From JAHBWI01 sp035715525 (GTDB lineage Bacteria > Nitrospirota > Nitrospiria > Nitrospirales > Nitrospiraceae): 9,571 nucleotides of DNA. The translations under genes and the position numbers were made by a program. This document shows positions 1 to 6,875 of the stretch, piece by piece. The notes below the pieces were generated by a model. That model did no database searches, had not been told where the DNA came from, and worked only from the letters and a program-made list of their open reading frames with translations. The stretch lies in assembly GCA_035715525.1 (NCBI GenBank), contig DASTLA010000281.1, positions 1 to 9,571 of the forward strand, in the 5' to 3' direction. Numbering within the stretch: position 1 is the stretch's first letter; every line of letters starts with the position of its first letter.

Positions 1-474
1 GTCGATCCGGGTGAAGACGTCGTCGTAGCCAACCGTCTTGCCGTCCGGGTCGACATAGATCATCGCGCCGTTGACCTGGAACAGCGTGATCATCTCCTCA
101 ACATGCTCGTCGACGACCAGCGTATGCGTCTCGCCCGGTGCCTCGTACACATAGCCGCCCTCGCGGGCGATCCAATTGTGCTCTAGGTAGCGCCACTCGC
201 CCTTCAGCACGAAACCATGGACGGGGAGGGGATGCCTGTGGCGGGACAGGACGCCCGACTTGCGCACCTTCAAAAGGTTCATCCAGTAGCCGCGCGAGGT
301 GCACATCAGAAGCGGCCGAAACCAGACATTGTCATCGACGGGAACCCATATCCGCTCGTCGGCTGGAATTGCGTCGGGGATCACGAGTTCCGGCGGGGAC
401 TCCGGCGGCTGGGCCTTCCGGTACGGAACCCATTTATCGCTGACACTCTTGGCGCCCGATGCTCCGCCGCTCAT
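1..474 (-). CDS. Cupin dioxygenase, 2,4'-dihydroxyacetophenone dioxygenase-like (3' end cut by window edge)
   Basis: The frame is open from ATG at 474-472 to position 1, giving 158 residues with no stop; the last few residues lie outside the window. It resembles the 2,4'-dihydroxyacetophenone dioxygenase group, single-domain metal cupins. The characterised member cleaves a C-C bond in its aromatic ketone substrate to give 4-hydroxybenzoate and formate. Visible support: a VPVDDNVWFRPLL stretch (residues 45-56), a first cupin motif SRHRHPLPVHGF with H79, H81 and H86, and a second motif PGETHTL with H117. These histidines are the likely iron ligands. No signal peptide is seen, so it should be cytoplasmic. 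It is divergent from the IclR-type regulator at 648 and may be its target. Family assignment is fairly secure; the exact substrate is not, because most homologues are uncharacterised. Confidence 0.8.
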   Translation of the reverse strand, partial: MSGGASGAKSVSDKWVPYRKAQPPESPPELVIPDAIPADERIWVPVDDNVWFRPLLMCTSRGYWMNLLKVRKSGVLSRHRHPLPVHGFVLKGEWRYLEHNWIAREGGYVYEAPGETHTLVVDEHVEEMITLFQVNGAMIYVDPDGKTVGYDDVFTRID

Positions 475-555
475 GATTCTCCTCCCCGGGTCCATCCGTC
501 GCCAGCCTCGATGCTTCTGATCCTTCGGTGCAGGCGTGGCCGCGCAACGGACAGG

Positions 556-598
556 ATTGACCATGCTGTCCATAATGTGGTCAATTTGCCCACATTAT
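556..598. promoter_or_regulatory. Overlapping palindromes in the cupin/iclR divergent control region
   Basis: Two perfect inverted repeats overlap here. One is ATTGACCA (556-563) / TGGTCAAT (578-585), 8-base arms with a 14-base spacer. The other is ATAATGTGG (572-580) / CCACATTAT (590-598), 9-base arms with a 9-base spacer. They sit between the two divergent starts (474 and 648). IclR proteins bind palindromic or direct-repeat sites between their own gene and the divergent target, so these are reasonable operators. I could not place a convincing -35/-10 pair on either strand. Confidence 0.45.
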
Positions 599-647
599 CG
601 AGAGGCGACTCAGGCTTGTCAAGCTCGAGGCGCGGGAGGCAACTGAT

Positions 648-1451
648 ATGGACCACAGCTCTGCGGACGCCCGCTACCCGTCTACAACGGGGCAGCAGGT
701 AAAAGGCACCGCCTCGTTTTCCAAGTTCATGGTCGTGCTGCAGGCTATTGCTGATGATCCAGGCAAACTCGACATCGCGAGGCTGACAAAGCTTCTCCCC
801 TATCCTCGCGGAACTCTCTACCGCATAGTCACCGCGCTTTTGGCCGAGGGGCTGATCTCGGAGAGCCGCGGGACCTATCAGCTGGGCCATCGGCTCATCC
901 ACCTGGCGTCCAAGAGCTGGGAAACGTCCGACCTCCGCTCCGCGGCACGAGACTTCATCGAGGCACTGCGCAACGCCACAGGCGAGACGGTCCATCTCGC
1001 CGTGCCGAGCGGCACGGGCATGGTCTATATCGATAAGCTTGAGAGCCCACGCACCGTCCGCATGACATCGCGCATCGGGACGCGCGTCGAGCTCTATTCG
1101 ACCTCGGTCGGGAAGGCATATCTTGCCGCATTGCCGGAGGCGCAACTGCGGACGGTCCTCGCCTCGCTCGACCTGCGGCCGCGCACGGACAACACGGTTA
1201 CCGAGATCGAGGCGCTCGAAGCGGAGATTTGCCGCACGCGCGAGCGCGGCTATTCATACGACAACGAGGAGAACGAACCCGACATCAAGTGCTTCGGTGG
1301 GGCCATCCTAGACCGCTCGGGCATGCCGGTGGGAGGCGTGAGTCTGAGCATTCCCATCTACCGCTATGACGAAGACTGCCATCGCGAATACGCCAGGAGG
1401 GTGCGCGAGACAGTTGCCGCAATCTCCGCTGGACTGGCGGACATCGTCTGA
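648..1451 (+). CDS. IclR-family transcriptional regulator
   Basis: The 267-residue product has the two-domain IclR layout. A winged helix-turn-helix spans about residues 22-82 (recognition region LPYPRGTLYRIVTALLAEGL, then the wing ending YQLG). The effector-binding domain spans about 97-265, with the family signatures YSTSVGKAYLA (150-160) and an ENEPDIKCFGGAILD stretch (208-222) that stands where the usual EE...G.....A.PI.D motif falls. Length is normal for the family. The ATG at 648 is preceded by GGGAGG (634-639) at 8 bases, which supports this start. The gene is divergent from the cupin oxygenase at 474-1. Family members often respond to aromatic or small organic acids, so control of that oxygenase is a sensible inference. 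The ligand cannot be told from the sequence. Confidence 0.93.
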   Translation: MDHSSADARYPSTTGQQVKGTASFSKFMVVLQAIADDPGKLDIARLTKLLPYPRGTLYRIVTALLAEGLISESRGTYQLGHRLIHLASKSWETSDLRSAARDFIEALRNATGETVHLAVPSGTGMVYIDKLESPRTVRMTSRIGTRVELYSTSVGKAYLAALPEAQLRTVLASLDLRPRTDNTVTEIEALEAEICRTRERGYSYDNEENEPDIKCFGGAILDRSGMPVGGVSLSIPIYRYDEDCHREYARRVRETVAAISAGLADIV

Positions 1452-1517
1452 GGCTAGCTGCTCCAGATTGAGCGGCAGAATGGCTGGGTCGCCTTTCTGC
1501 GCTCCCGTTCACTGCCA

Positions 1518-1534
1518 CCGAGCGTTGCGCTCGG
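1518..1534. other. Hairpin downstream of iclR
   Basis: A perfect 7-base stem, CCGAGCG (1518-1524) and CGCTCGG (1528-1534), encloses the loop TTG. It lies 67 bases past the iclR stop. No T-run follows on either strand, so it is not a classical intrinsic terminator, although it could still stabilise the iclR mRNA 3' end. Confidence 0.35.
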
Positions 1535-1571
1535 CTCCGAAACAGACGGTCGCGAGAACCGCTGCTTTATG

Positions 1572-1978
1572 TATCCAGTTTACAGCCGTGCGAAATTCGT
1601 CGCGGCCGGCGTCAATATCAAAGCTCAGGTAATAATGGCTGAAATAGTCGTGGTAACGGCCCTCGATTGACTTGCCGATCTGCATCAGCGAAATCCGACG
1701 AGATCGAGTAGGTCGAGAGTGTCCGGGACTTCGCCAGACCTGTCGAACCACGGCGGCTCTTCAAAAGCGGGTATCTCTGTACGCAACGCCTGGCAAAGGA
1801 ATTGTAGTCAGTGCCTACCTGCGTGGTGCCGTCGGGCACCTCTCGGGATAGAAAGTTTCGAACGAGCCGTCCTCTACCCTGCTCGCGATCAAGCCCTGAA
1901 TCCCGCCCCAGGCGCCTTCTGCGACCGTCTCGGAATCGCGCGGGCGTTCGCCTGTTCGCGCTCGCTGAAATAGCTCAC
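1572..1978 (-). pseudogene. Frameshifted and truncated remnant of a hypothetical protein gene
   Basis: Read on the minus strand, several frames give protein-like segments that line up end to end: VSYFSEREQ (from GTG at 1978), then EGAWGGIQGLIASRVEDGSF (within 1833-1925), PDGTTQVGTDYNSF (1836-1795), QALRTEIPAFEEPPWFD through DLLDLVGFR (1792-1688), and IGKSIEGRYHDYFSHYYLSF through EFRTAVNWI (1685-1572). Each join needs a frame change, and the fourth segment ends in TGA. Homologous-looking sequence stops near 1572, so the 3' part is missing. The pieces recall a family of about 250-300 residues, usually annotated hypothetical and possibly related to AbiJ-type abortive-infection N-terminal domains; this is from memory and unsure. 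Flanking genes are intact, so sequencing error is a poor explanation. It is almost certainly non-functional. Confidence 0.6.
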
Positions 1979-2193
1979 CTGCCGATCCCCCGCAGGACGC
2001 GCATCACGAGTTCGCTAGCGCCCGGGGCTGGCGCAGCACCCGCACTTCCTCGTATCAGCATCATCGTCCCGCTCGAATTTGCGACCGCAACCACAGCGCC
2101 GCCGATGGCTATGAAGGGAGCTTGAACCACGAACGTGCGCCAGACAACGAAGGGTGATGCGCGGCGCTTCAGGCCCGGATGAGGTTCTATACC
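1975..2193 (-). other. Gene-poor stretch with a short open frame of doubtful coding status
   Basis: The stretch 1979-2186 between the relic gene and the hipB operators has no recognisable gene. One minus-strand frame is open for 72 codons, from the TAG at 2196-2194 to a TGA at 1977-1975. It contains a hydrophobic run, FVVQAPFIAIGGAVVAVANS. Its TGA overlaps the GTG start of the relic gene, as in coupled cistrons, so it might be the end of another lost gene. No ATG or ribosome site is seen and I recognise no family; chance openness is equally possible. Confidence 0.15.
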
Positions 2194-2286
2194 CTAGAAG
2201 GTATAGTTCGCCTTTATGCCCTGTACGGCATAAAACCAAATTATTCCCTACTAGGTATATTGCGTATTTATCCCCTGAAGGGTATA
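2187..2286. promoter_or_regulatory. Four-site HipB operator array, 27-bp period
   Basis: Four copies of TATNCC-N6-GGNATA lie in a row: 2188-2205, 2215-2232, 2242-2259 and 2269-2286. Centres fall at 2196.5, 2223.5, 2250.5 and 2277.5, an exact 27-base step. The first two are perfect inverted repeats (CTATACC/GGTATAG and TTTATGCC/GGCATAAA); the last two have one arm mismatch each. Each spacer begins with CT. Overall length and end sequences match the E. coli HipB operator (TATCC-N8-GGATA), and E. coli hipBA also has several such sites. The array should mediate autorepression of hipBA by HipB or the HipA-HipB complex. Confidence 0.85.
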
Positions 2287-2288
2287 AT
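2260..2288 (+). promoter_or_regulatory. Predicted hipBA sigma70-type promoter
   Basis: TTGCGT (2260-2265) and a perfect TATAAT (2283-2288) are 17 bases apart. The -35 lies between operators 3 and 4, and the -10 overlaps the right half of operator 4, so bound HipB would block polymerase. Transcription would start near 2294-2296, leaving only about 13 bases before the hipB ATG. Confidence 0.7.
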
Positions 2289-2307
2289 CCATGTCAGGAA
2301 GCAAAAC

Positions 2308-2559
2308 ATGCACCAGATGGTTCGGTCCGCAAAGCAGCTTGGTACGCTCATTCACAATGAGCGCGTTCGGCGTAATCTTTCACAGCAGGAGCTCGCTGAT
2401 CTCGCTGGCACGGGACAGAAGACCATCTCCCATGTCGAAAACGGGAAAGAGGGTACGAAGCTCGAAACGATCTTCGGATTGCTCGCGGCGCTCGATCTCG
2501 AAATCCAACTGGCGCCGCGCCGCAAGGGTCCTGAGAAATCCATAGGCGACATATTCTGA
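2308..2559 (+). CDS. hipB: Antitoxin HipB, Xre/Cro-type DNA-binding protein
   Basis: The 83-residue product carries a helix-turn-helix of the Cro/C1 type at about residues 23-50 (NLSQQELADLAGTGQKTISHVENG), followed by a short dimerisation part (LETIFGLLAALDLEIQL). It is the DNA-binding antitoxin partner of HipA: it neutralises the kinase by complex formation and represses the operon. Size agrees with E. coli HipB (88 residues). The ATG at 2308 is chosen because AGGAAG (2296-2301) lies 6 bases upstream. The same frame is open back to an ATG at 2179, but that extension runs through the operators and promoter and is not believable as protein. The stop is one base before the hipA ATG, so the two are co-transcribed and probably coupled in translation. 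The C-terminal tail ends RRKGPEKSIGDIF. Confidence 0.93.
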   Translation: MHQMVRSAKQLGTLIHNERVRRNLSQQELADLAGTGQKTISHVENGKEGTKLETIFGLLAALDLEIQLAPRRKGPEKSIGDIF

Positions 2560-2560
2560 T

Positions 2561-3901
2561 ATGGCGCGCCGCAAGACACATGCCCCGCTGAACGTGCTCA
2601 TCAACAACCGGCTAATAGGCCGGCTGGAGAAGGAGGCAAGTGGCGCCATCGCGTTCCAGTACGATAAAGACTGGCTGGACTGGGAGCATCGCTTCGCGGT
2701 CTCGCTTTCACTCCCCCTGCGCAAGACCGCATACCGCGGAGAGCCGGTTGTGGCGGTATTCGACAACCTGCTGCCCGATAACGTGAATGTCAGGCGCAGG
2801 GTCGCCGAGCGGACCGGTGCTGCAGGTACAGACGCCTACAGCCTGCTGGAGCAGATCGGCCGCGACTGCGTCGGCGCGATGCAATTCCTGCCGGATGACG
2901 TGCTGCCCGATGCCGGTCACGAAATTCGCGGCGAGCCAGTCTCCGATGCTGAGATCGAGAAGATACTGGCGAACCTTGGCGGAATGCCCCTCGGCATCGA
3001 TCCCGAGCATGAATTCCGGATATCGGTGGCGGGCGCGCAGGAGAAGACGGCGCTGCTCCTTCACGAAGGGCAGTGGATGCGCCCCCTCGGCACAACGCCC
3101 ACCACCCACATTCTAAAGCCGCAGATTGGCGAAATACCCACGGCGTTCGGGATGATCGACATGGCGGCGAGCGTCGACAACGAGCATTATTGCCTCAAGC
3201 TCATGGAAGCCTTCGGCCTGCCCGTCAATCAGACGGAGATCGTCACGTTCGGCGAACGACGCGTGCTGGTCGTGGAGCGCTTCGACCGTCAGTGGCTGCC
3301 AGATGGCCGGTTGCTTCGGCTGCCGCAGGAGGATTTCTGCCAAGCGCTCGGCGTGCCGCCTTCACGCAAGTATCAGGCGAATGCCGGCGGCCTCAATGGG
3401 CCAAGCATCGTTGATATCGTCTCGCTGCTGCGGGCGAGCGACGAGCCTGCGCGCGATCAGGCAGACTTCTTCAAGAGCCAGATCATCTTCTGGCTGATCG
3501 GTGCCACCGATGGTCATGCCAAGAATTTCAGCATCTTCCTGAGACCCGGCGGCGGATTTCAACTCACTCCGTTCTATGACGTGCTGTCGGCGCAGCCGGC
3601 CTTTGAGGCGCACCAGATACCGCATGCCAAATACAAGCTCGCCATGTCGGTAGGCCGGAATCGCAAATACCGCATTGTCGGTATTGTCGGTATGCACTTC
3701 GTCGAGACGGGGAAAGAGGCGGGGATTGGACCTGCCGTCATGAAACGGGTGATCACTGAGGTGCTGGAGGCTGCCGAAGCGGCGCCCGCACTGGCGCTCG
3801 CCCAGATGCCGGGTGACTTTGCCGAGGGCGTTCATGCGAGCGTCAGGGAAGCCATCTCCTCGCGCGTGCGGTTGCTCCAAGCGGCGCTCTCTGACATGTG
3901 A
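2561..3901 (+). CDS. hipA: Toxin HipA, serine/threonine kinase of the hipBA module
   Basis: The 446-residue product is full length for long HipA (E. coli HipA is 440). HipA of E. coli phosphorylates glutamyl-tRNA synthetase, halting translation and producing persister cells; some HipA homologues use other targets, so the substrate here is inferred. All key kinase features are present: the SVAGAQEKTALL loop with S155, equivalent to the autophosphorylated S150 of E. coli; the GTTPTTHILK segment with ATP-binding K186; VVERFDR (237-243); the catalytic loop GATDGHAKNF with D317; and the metal-binding TPFYD with D340. An N-terminal HipA domain covers about residues 9-105. The ATG follows the hipB TGA by one base. 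No frameshift or missing catalytic residue is seen, so the toxin should be active and dependent on HipB for restraint. Confidence 0.95.
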   Translation: MARRKTHAPLNVLINNRLIGRLEKEASGAIAFQYDKDWLDWEHRFAVSLSLPLRKTAYRGEPVVAVFDNLLPDNVNVRRRVAERTGAAGTDAYSLLEQIGRDCVGAMQFLPDDVLPDAGHEIRGEPVSDAEIEKILANLGGMPLGIDPEHEFRISVAGAQEKTALLLHEGQWMRPLGTTPTTHILKPQIGEIPTAFGMIDMAASVDNEHYCLKLMEAFGLPVNQTEIVTFGERRVLVVERFDRQWLPDGRLLRLPQEDFCQALGVPPSRKYQANAGGLNGPSIVDIVSLLRASDEPARDQADFFKSQIIFWLIGATDGHAKNFSIFLRPGGGFQLTPFYDVLSAQPAFEAHQIPHAKYKLAMSVGRNRKYRIVGIVGMHFVETGKEAGIGPAVMKRVITEVLEAAEAAPALALAQMPGDFAEGVHASVREAISSRVRLLQAALSDM

Positions 3902-4046
3902 TTTCCGTTCCCCCTAACTCACACGATCCACTGATAGGCCGTAGGGGCGGATGCAATTCGCGAAAACTCAGCCTCCATTCAGGCATCATTGACGCAAGGC
4001 GTCAGGGTCTCCCATCCCGGACCGGTCTGCTTTTCTCAGATCACAT

Positions 4047-4075
4047 GGTCGCCGTCGTTTCGGCGACCTCTTTCC
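4047..4075 (+). terminator. Probable rho-independent terminator after hipBA
   Basis: A perfect 8-base stem, GGTCGCCG (4047-4054) and CGGCGACC (4061-4068), encloses a 6-base loop and is followed by TCTTTCC. It lies about 145 bases downstream of the hipA stop. The T-run is interrupted, so strength is uncertain. A smaller hairpin, TGACGC/GCGTCA (3990-4004), lies before it without a T-run. Confidence 0.5.
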
Positions 4076-4121
4076 AATCTCCTTGCCATAGCAATCACCG
4101 TCATTAACGTCGCGCTAAACC

Positions 4122-5129
4122 TTGCTCCTGTTGACGGTCGTATTTTGCCGGCAATTGGCGCAAACTGAAACTGCTATTGGACGCGGGAGCAATTTCATTC
4201 ATCGTTTCGTCAAAAGATCACCACAACCGCGAAAGTATCGCCCACAGCTCCGCGATGTGGATCTGCGGCGCGGGCAAAACTTGGCTTGGGTAAGGGGGCG
4301 TGGTGTCTTCATAGCGGTTCTGGCCTGCATGGCGTTTTTCGCAGTCGGTTGGACTGAATTCGGTCGTGGCACGATCTGGGATCGTGCGTCGAGCTTTGAT
4401 TCAAGGCCTGAGCACGGCGCGAGCTCCATGACGTGGCCGAGCGTGATCACGTTTGGCGCCAATCCCTCAGCTTCTCCATCCCGGACCATATCGGGTCGTG
4501 CCGGCGTGATTGACGGAGACACCATAGAGATTCATGGTGAACGGATCAGGCTTAACGGGATCGATGCCCCTGAATCGGCTCAGCTGTGCCAGGGTGAGCA
4601 GGATCAGCGGTATCGTTGCGGGGCCGAAGCAGCCAGACACCTTGCTGAGATGTTGGCGGTTTCCCGACCAACCCGATGCGAGCTTGTCGAGCGCGACCGC
4701 TACGGCCGTATGGTCGCCAATTGTTATCGAGCCGATGGTGCAAATGTCGCCGCACTAATGGTCCGCACCGGCTATGCGCTGGATTGGCCGCGCTACAGCC
4801 AAGGTAGGTATGCACGCGAGCAGCAGCACGCAAGGGAACAAAAGTCCGGCATCTGGCGGGGCACGTTCGCCGTGCCATGGCAGTGGAGAGCACGGAAGAT
4901 AGAAGACCCCGCAACGGTTTCCCACGCGCCCTCCATGCTGCTTCAAGAAACACACAAACAAGGCAGCTGTCGGATAAAGGGCAACGTTTCGGCAAAGGGC
5001 GAACGCATCTACCACATGCCCGGTCAACGATACTACGGGCGCACCAAGATCAGCACTCACAAAGGCGAGCGATGGTTCTGCTCGGAATCGGACGCGCGGG
5101 CTGCTGGGTGGCGGCGTTCCAATATCTGA
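4122..5129 (+). CDS. Membrane-anchored thermonuclease (SNase-like) family protein
   Basis: A staphylococcal-nuclease fold domain lies at about residues 126-247 of the longest frame. Counterparts of the S. aureus nuclease residues are present: D133 (VIDGDT) and D148 (GIDAPE) for calcium, R143 and E151 in RLNGIDAPE, and R196 in RYGRMVA for catalysis. A basic segment is followed by a hydrophobic helix at about 61-77, so the nuclease is probably anchored or exported to the periplasm. After a linker, a C-terminal block (CRIKGNVS.KGERIYHMPGQ.YY, then KGERWFCSESDARAAGWRRS, about 283-333) is a module often found in alphaproteobacterial SNase proteins, including ones labelled ExoI. The start is uncertain: 4122 is TTG with no ribosome site, and GTG 4257, TTG 4281 and ATG 4329 are in frame. 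ATG 4329 would cut into the hydrophobic helix. The family is secure; the true substrate is unknown. Confidence 0.85.
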   Translation: MLLLTVVFCRQLAQTETAIGRGSNFIHRFVKRSPQPRKYRPQLRDVDLRRGQNLAWVRGRGVFIAVLACMAFFAVGWTEFGRGTIWDRASSFDSRPEHGASSMTWPSVITFGANPSASPSRTISGRAGVIDGDTIEIHGERIRLNGIDAPESAQLCQGEQDQRYRCGAEAARHLAEMLAVSRPTRCELVERDRYGRMVANCYRADGANVAALMVRTGYALDWPRYSQGRYAREQQHAREQKSGIWRGTFAVPWQWRARKIEDPATVSHAPSMLLQETHKQGSCRIKGNVSAKGERIYHMPGQRYYGRTKISTHKGERWFCSESDARAAGWRRSNI

Positions 5130-5356
5130 GAATCCAGGACCGCTATGGGGCCGGTCAGCTGAGCCTATCCGTTTTTATGGATTGGCAGACCCGGTTCCGC
5201 TTCCTCGCCCCTCGATTCCGGTCCGAATCCGGCGCTTGTGCGCCCAATTGTAAGGAAAGCTTGGCGGTGACCGGCTGCCGTTCTTTATCTCATGACTTGC
5301 TGAGTTGGGACGAGTAGAGCAAATAGGCCCGCACGAACTGCATCCACGGCGACATC

Positions 5357-6613
5357 ATGAACACCCAATGCGAAAAAACCACAGCAGCTATCGACCCGGT
5401 GAAGCTCGACCGACTGGCCGAGGTGGCAGTGAAAGTCGGCTTGCGGTTACAACCGGGCCAGGATCTGCTGCTGACTGCGCCGGTGGTGGCGCTTCCCCTC
5501 GTGCGCCGGATCGCCAGGCACGCCTATGATGCTGGCGCGGGGCTTGTTACGCCGATCCTGTCGGATGAGGCGGTCACGCTCAGTCGTTATCAGTACGGAG
5601 CAGACCTGAGTTTCGACCGGGCGCCAACTTGGCTTTATGACGGCATGGCGAAAGCCTTTTCCTCAAACATGGCCCGCCTCGCCATAGTGGGCGACGATCC
5701 GATGCTGCTTTTGAACGAGGATTCTTCGAAGGTGGCGCGCGCTACCAGAGCAAATTCCGTCGCTTACCAGCCTGCGCTGGAGAAGATTGCTGGCTTCGAC
5801 ATCAACTGGAACATTGTGGCCTATCCCGGCACATCATGGGCGAGACAGGTCTTTCCCGGCGACGAGGAGAGTGTTGCTGTCCAGAAGCTGGCGGAGGCAA
5901 TCTTTGCCGCCTCCCGTGTCACGACCGACGATCCGATCTCGGGTTGGGCGTCTCACAACGCCGCGCTGCAGGCGCGCGCGGAATGGCTCAACGGCGAGCG
6001 GTTTCAGGCACTTCACTTTACGGGACCGGAAACTGACCTGAGGGTCGGCCTTGCCGAGGGGCACTTGTGGCAAGGCGGCGCCTCAATCGCGAAAAATGGC
6101 ATAATTTGCAATCCTAACATTCCGACGGAGGAGGTGTTCACCACACCTCACGCAATGAGAGTTGATGGACGCGTGAGCAGCACCAAGCCGCTGTCCTACC
6201 AGGGCACGCTGATCGACGGAATCACGGTGCGTTTCGAAGCCGGTCGCATCATTGAGGCCAAGGCACGTCGTGGGGAGGAGGTGCTGAACAAGGTATTGGA
6301 CACCGACGAGGGCGCACGACATCTCGGCGAAGTAGCGTTGGTGCCGCATTCGTCACCAATTTCCAGGAGCGGCATCCTCTATTTCAATACGCTTTTCGAC
6401 GAAAACGCCTCCTGCCACCTCGCGCTTGGACAATGTTACTCCAAATGCTTCGTCGATGGCGACAAGCTCACGCCAGAGCAGATCGCCGCACAGGGCGGTA
6501 ACAAGAGCTTCATCCATATCGACTGGATGATTGGATCGGGCGAAATCGACATCGACGGAATGCGATCGGATGGAAGCCGTGTGCCTGTCTTCCGGCGAGG
6601 CGAGTGGGCCTAA
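5357..6613 (+). CDS. M29-family metallo-aminopeptidase (AmpS/aminopeptidase T type)
   Basis: The 418-residue protein matches the length and motifs of peptidase family M29, cytoplasmic two-metal exopeptidases that remove N-terminal residues from peptides. The dinuclear metal ligands expected for the family are present in order: NIPTEEVFTTPH (E258/E259), GARHLGEVALV (E325), LFDENASCHLALG (H354) and FIHIDWMIGSGEIDI (H387, D389). The N-terminal domain (about 1-220) has the usual early motif LQPGQDLLLTAPVVALPLVR. The ATG at 5357 is the first in frame; upstream GGCGAC is only a weak ribosome site. It stands alone, with 227 bases after the nuclease gene in which I see no gene or clear terminator, and a 262-base gap after it. 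A role in peptide turnover is the family-level expectation. Confidence 0.92.
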   Translation: MNTQCEKTTAAIDPVKLDRLAEVAVKVGLRLQPGQDLLLTAPVVALPLVRRIARHAYDAGAGLVTPILSDEAVTLSRYQYGADLSFDRAPTWLYDGMAKAFSSNMARLAIVGDDPMLLLNEDSSKVARATRANSVAYQPALEKIAGFDINWNIVAYPGTSWARQVFPGDEESVAVQKLAEAIFAASRVTTDDPISGWASHNAALQARAEWLNGERFQALHFTGPETDLRVGLAEGHLWQGGASIAKNGIICNPNIPTEEVFTTPHAMRVDGRVSSTKPLSYQGTLIDGITVRFEAGRIIEAKARRGEEVLNKVLDTDEGARHLGEVALVPHSSPISRSGILYFNTLFDENASCHLALGQCYSKCFVDGDKLTPEQIAAQGGNKSFIHIDWMIGSGEIDIDGMRSDGSRVPVFRRGEWA

Positions 6614-6875
6614 ATCGTGGATGGCGGGTACGCGGCCGGATATCTGCAAGCAAACTGACGAGGAGGCGCTCTGACATTCCCGACCTTTCATGTCCGCGCG
6701 CTTGGGGGTGCCTAGTGCCGCTTTCCTGGGATGCGTTCGTTTTGCGCCACACATGAGCGTGTGATGTGCATCTCCATCAAGTCGTCGACGGCGAGGCTTC
6801 CAAGGGCGGTGCCTTCCCATTGAACCCGCAATTTGGAGATGCTACCAAGATATCATTGCATGGATCGATACGAGA

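Noticed and set aside
471..1145. A 224-codon minus-strand open frame opposite iclR
   Set aside because: It overlaps a well-supported IclR gene and the control region and has no family resemblance.
1811..2125. A 104-codon plus-strand open frame in the gene-poor strip
   Set aside because: It runs antisense to the relic gene and has no recognisable domain, ribosome site or family pattern.
2187..2286. Short repeat array considered as a CRISPR
   Set aside because: The units are palindromic operator sites with no identical repeats of CRISPR length and no spacers, and they fit HipB operators immediately before hipB.
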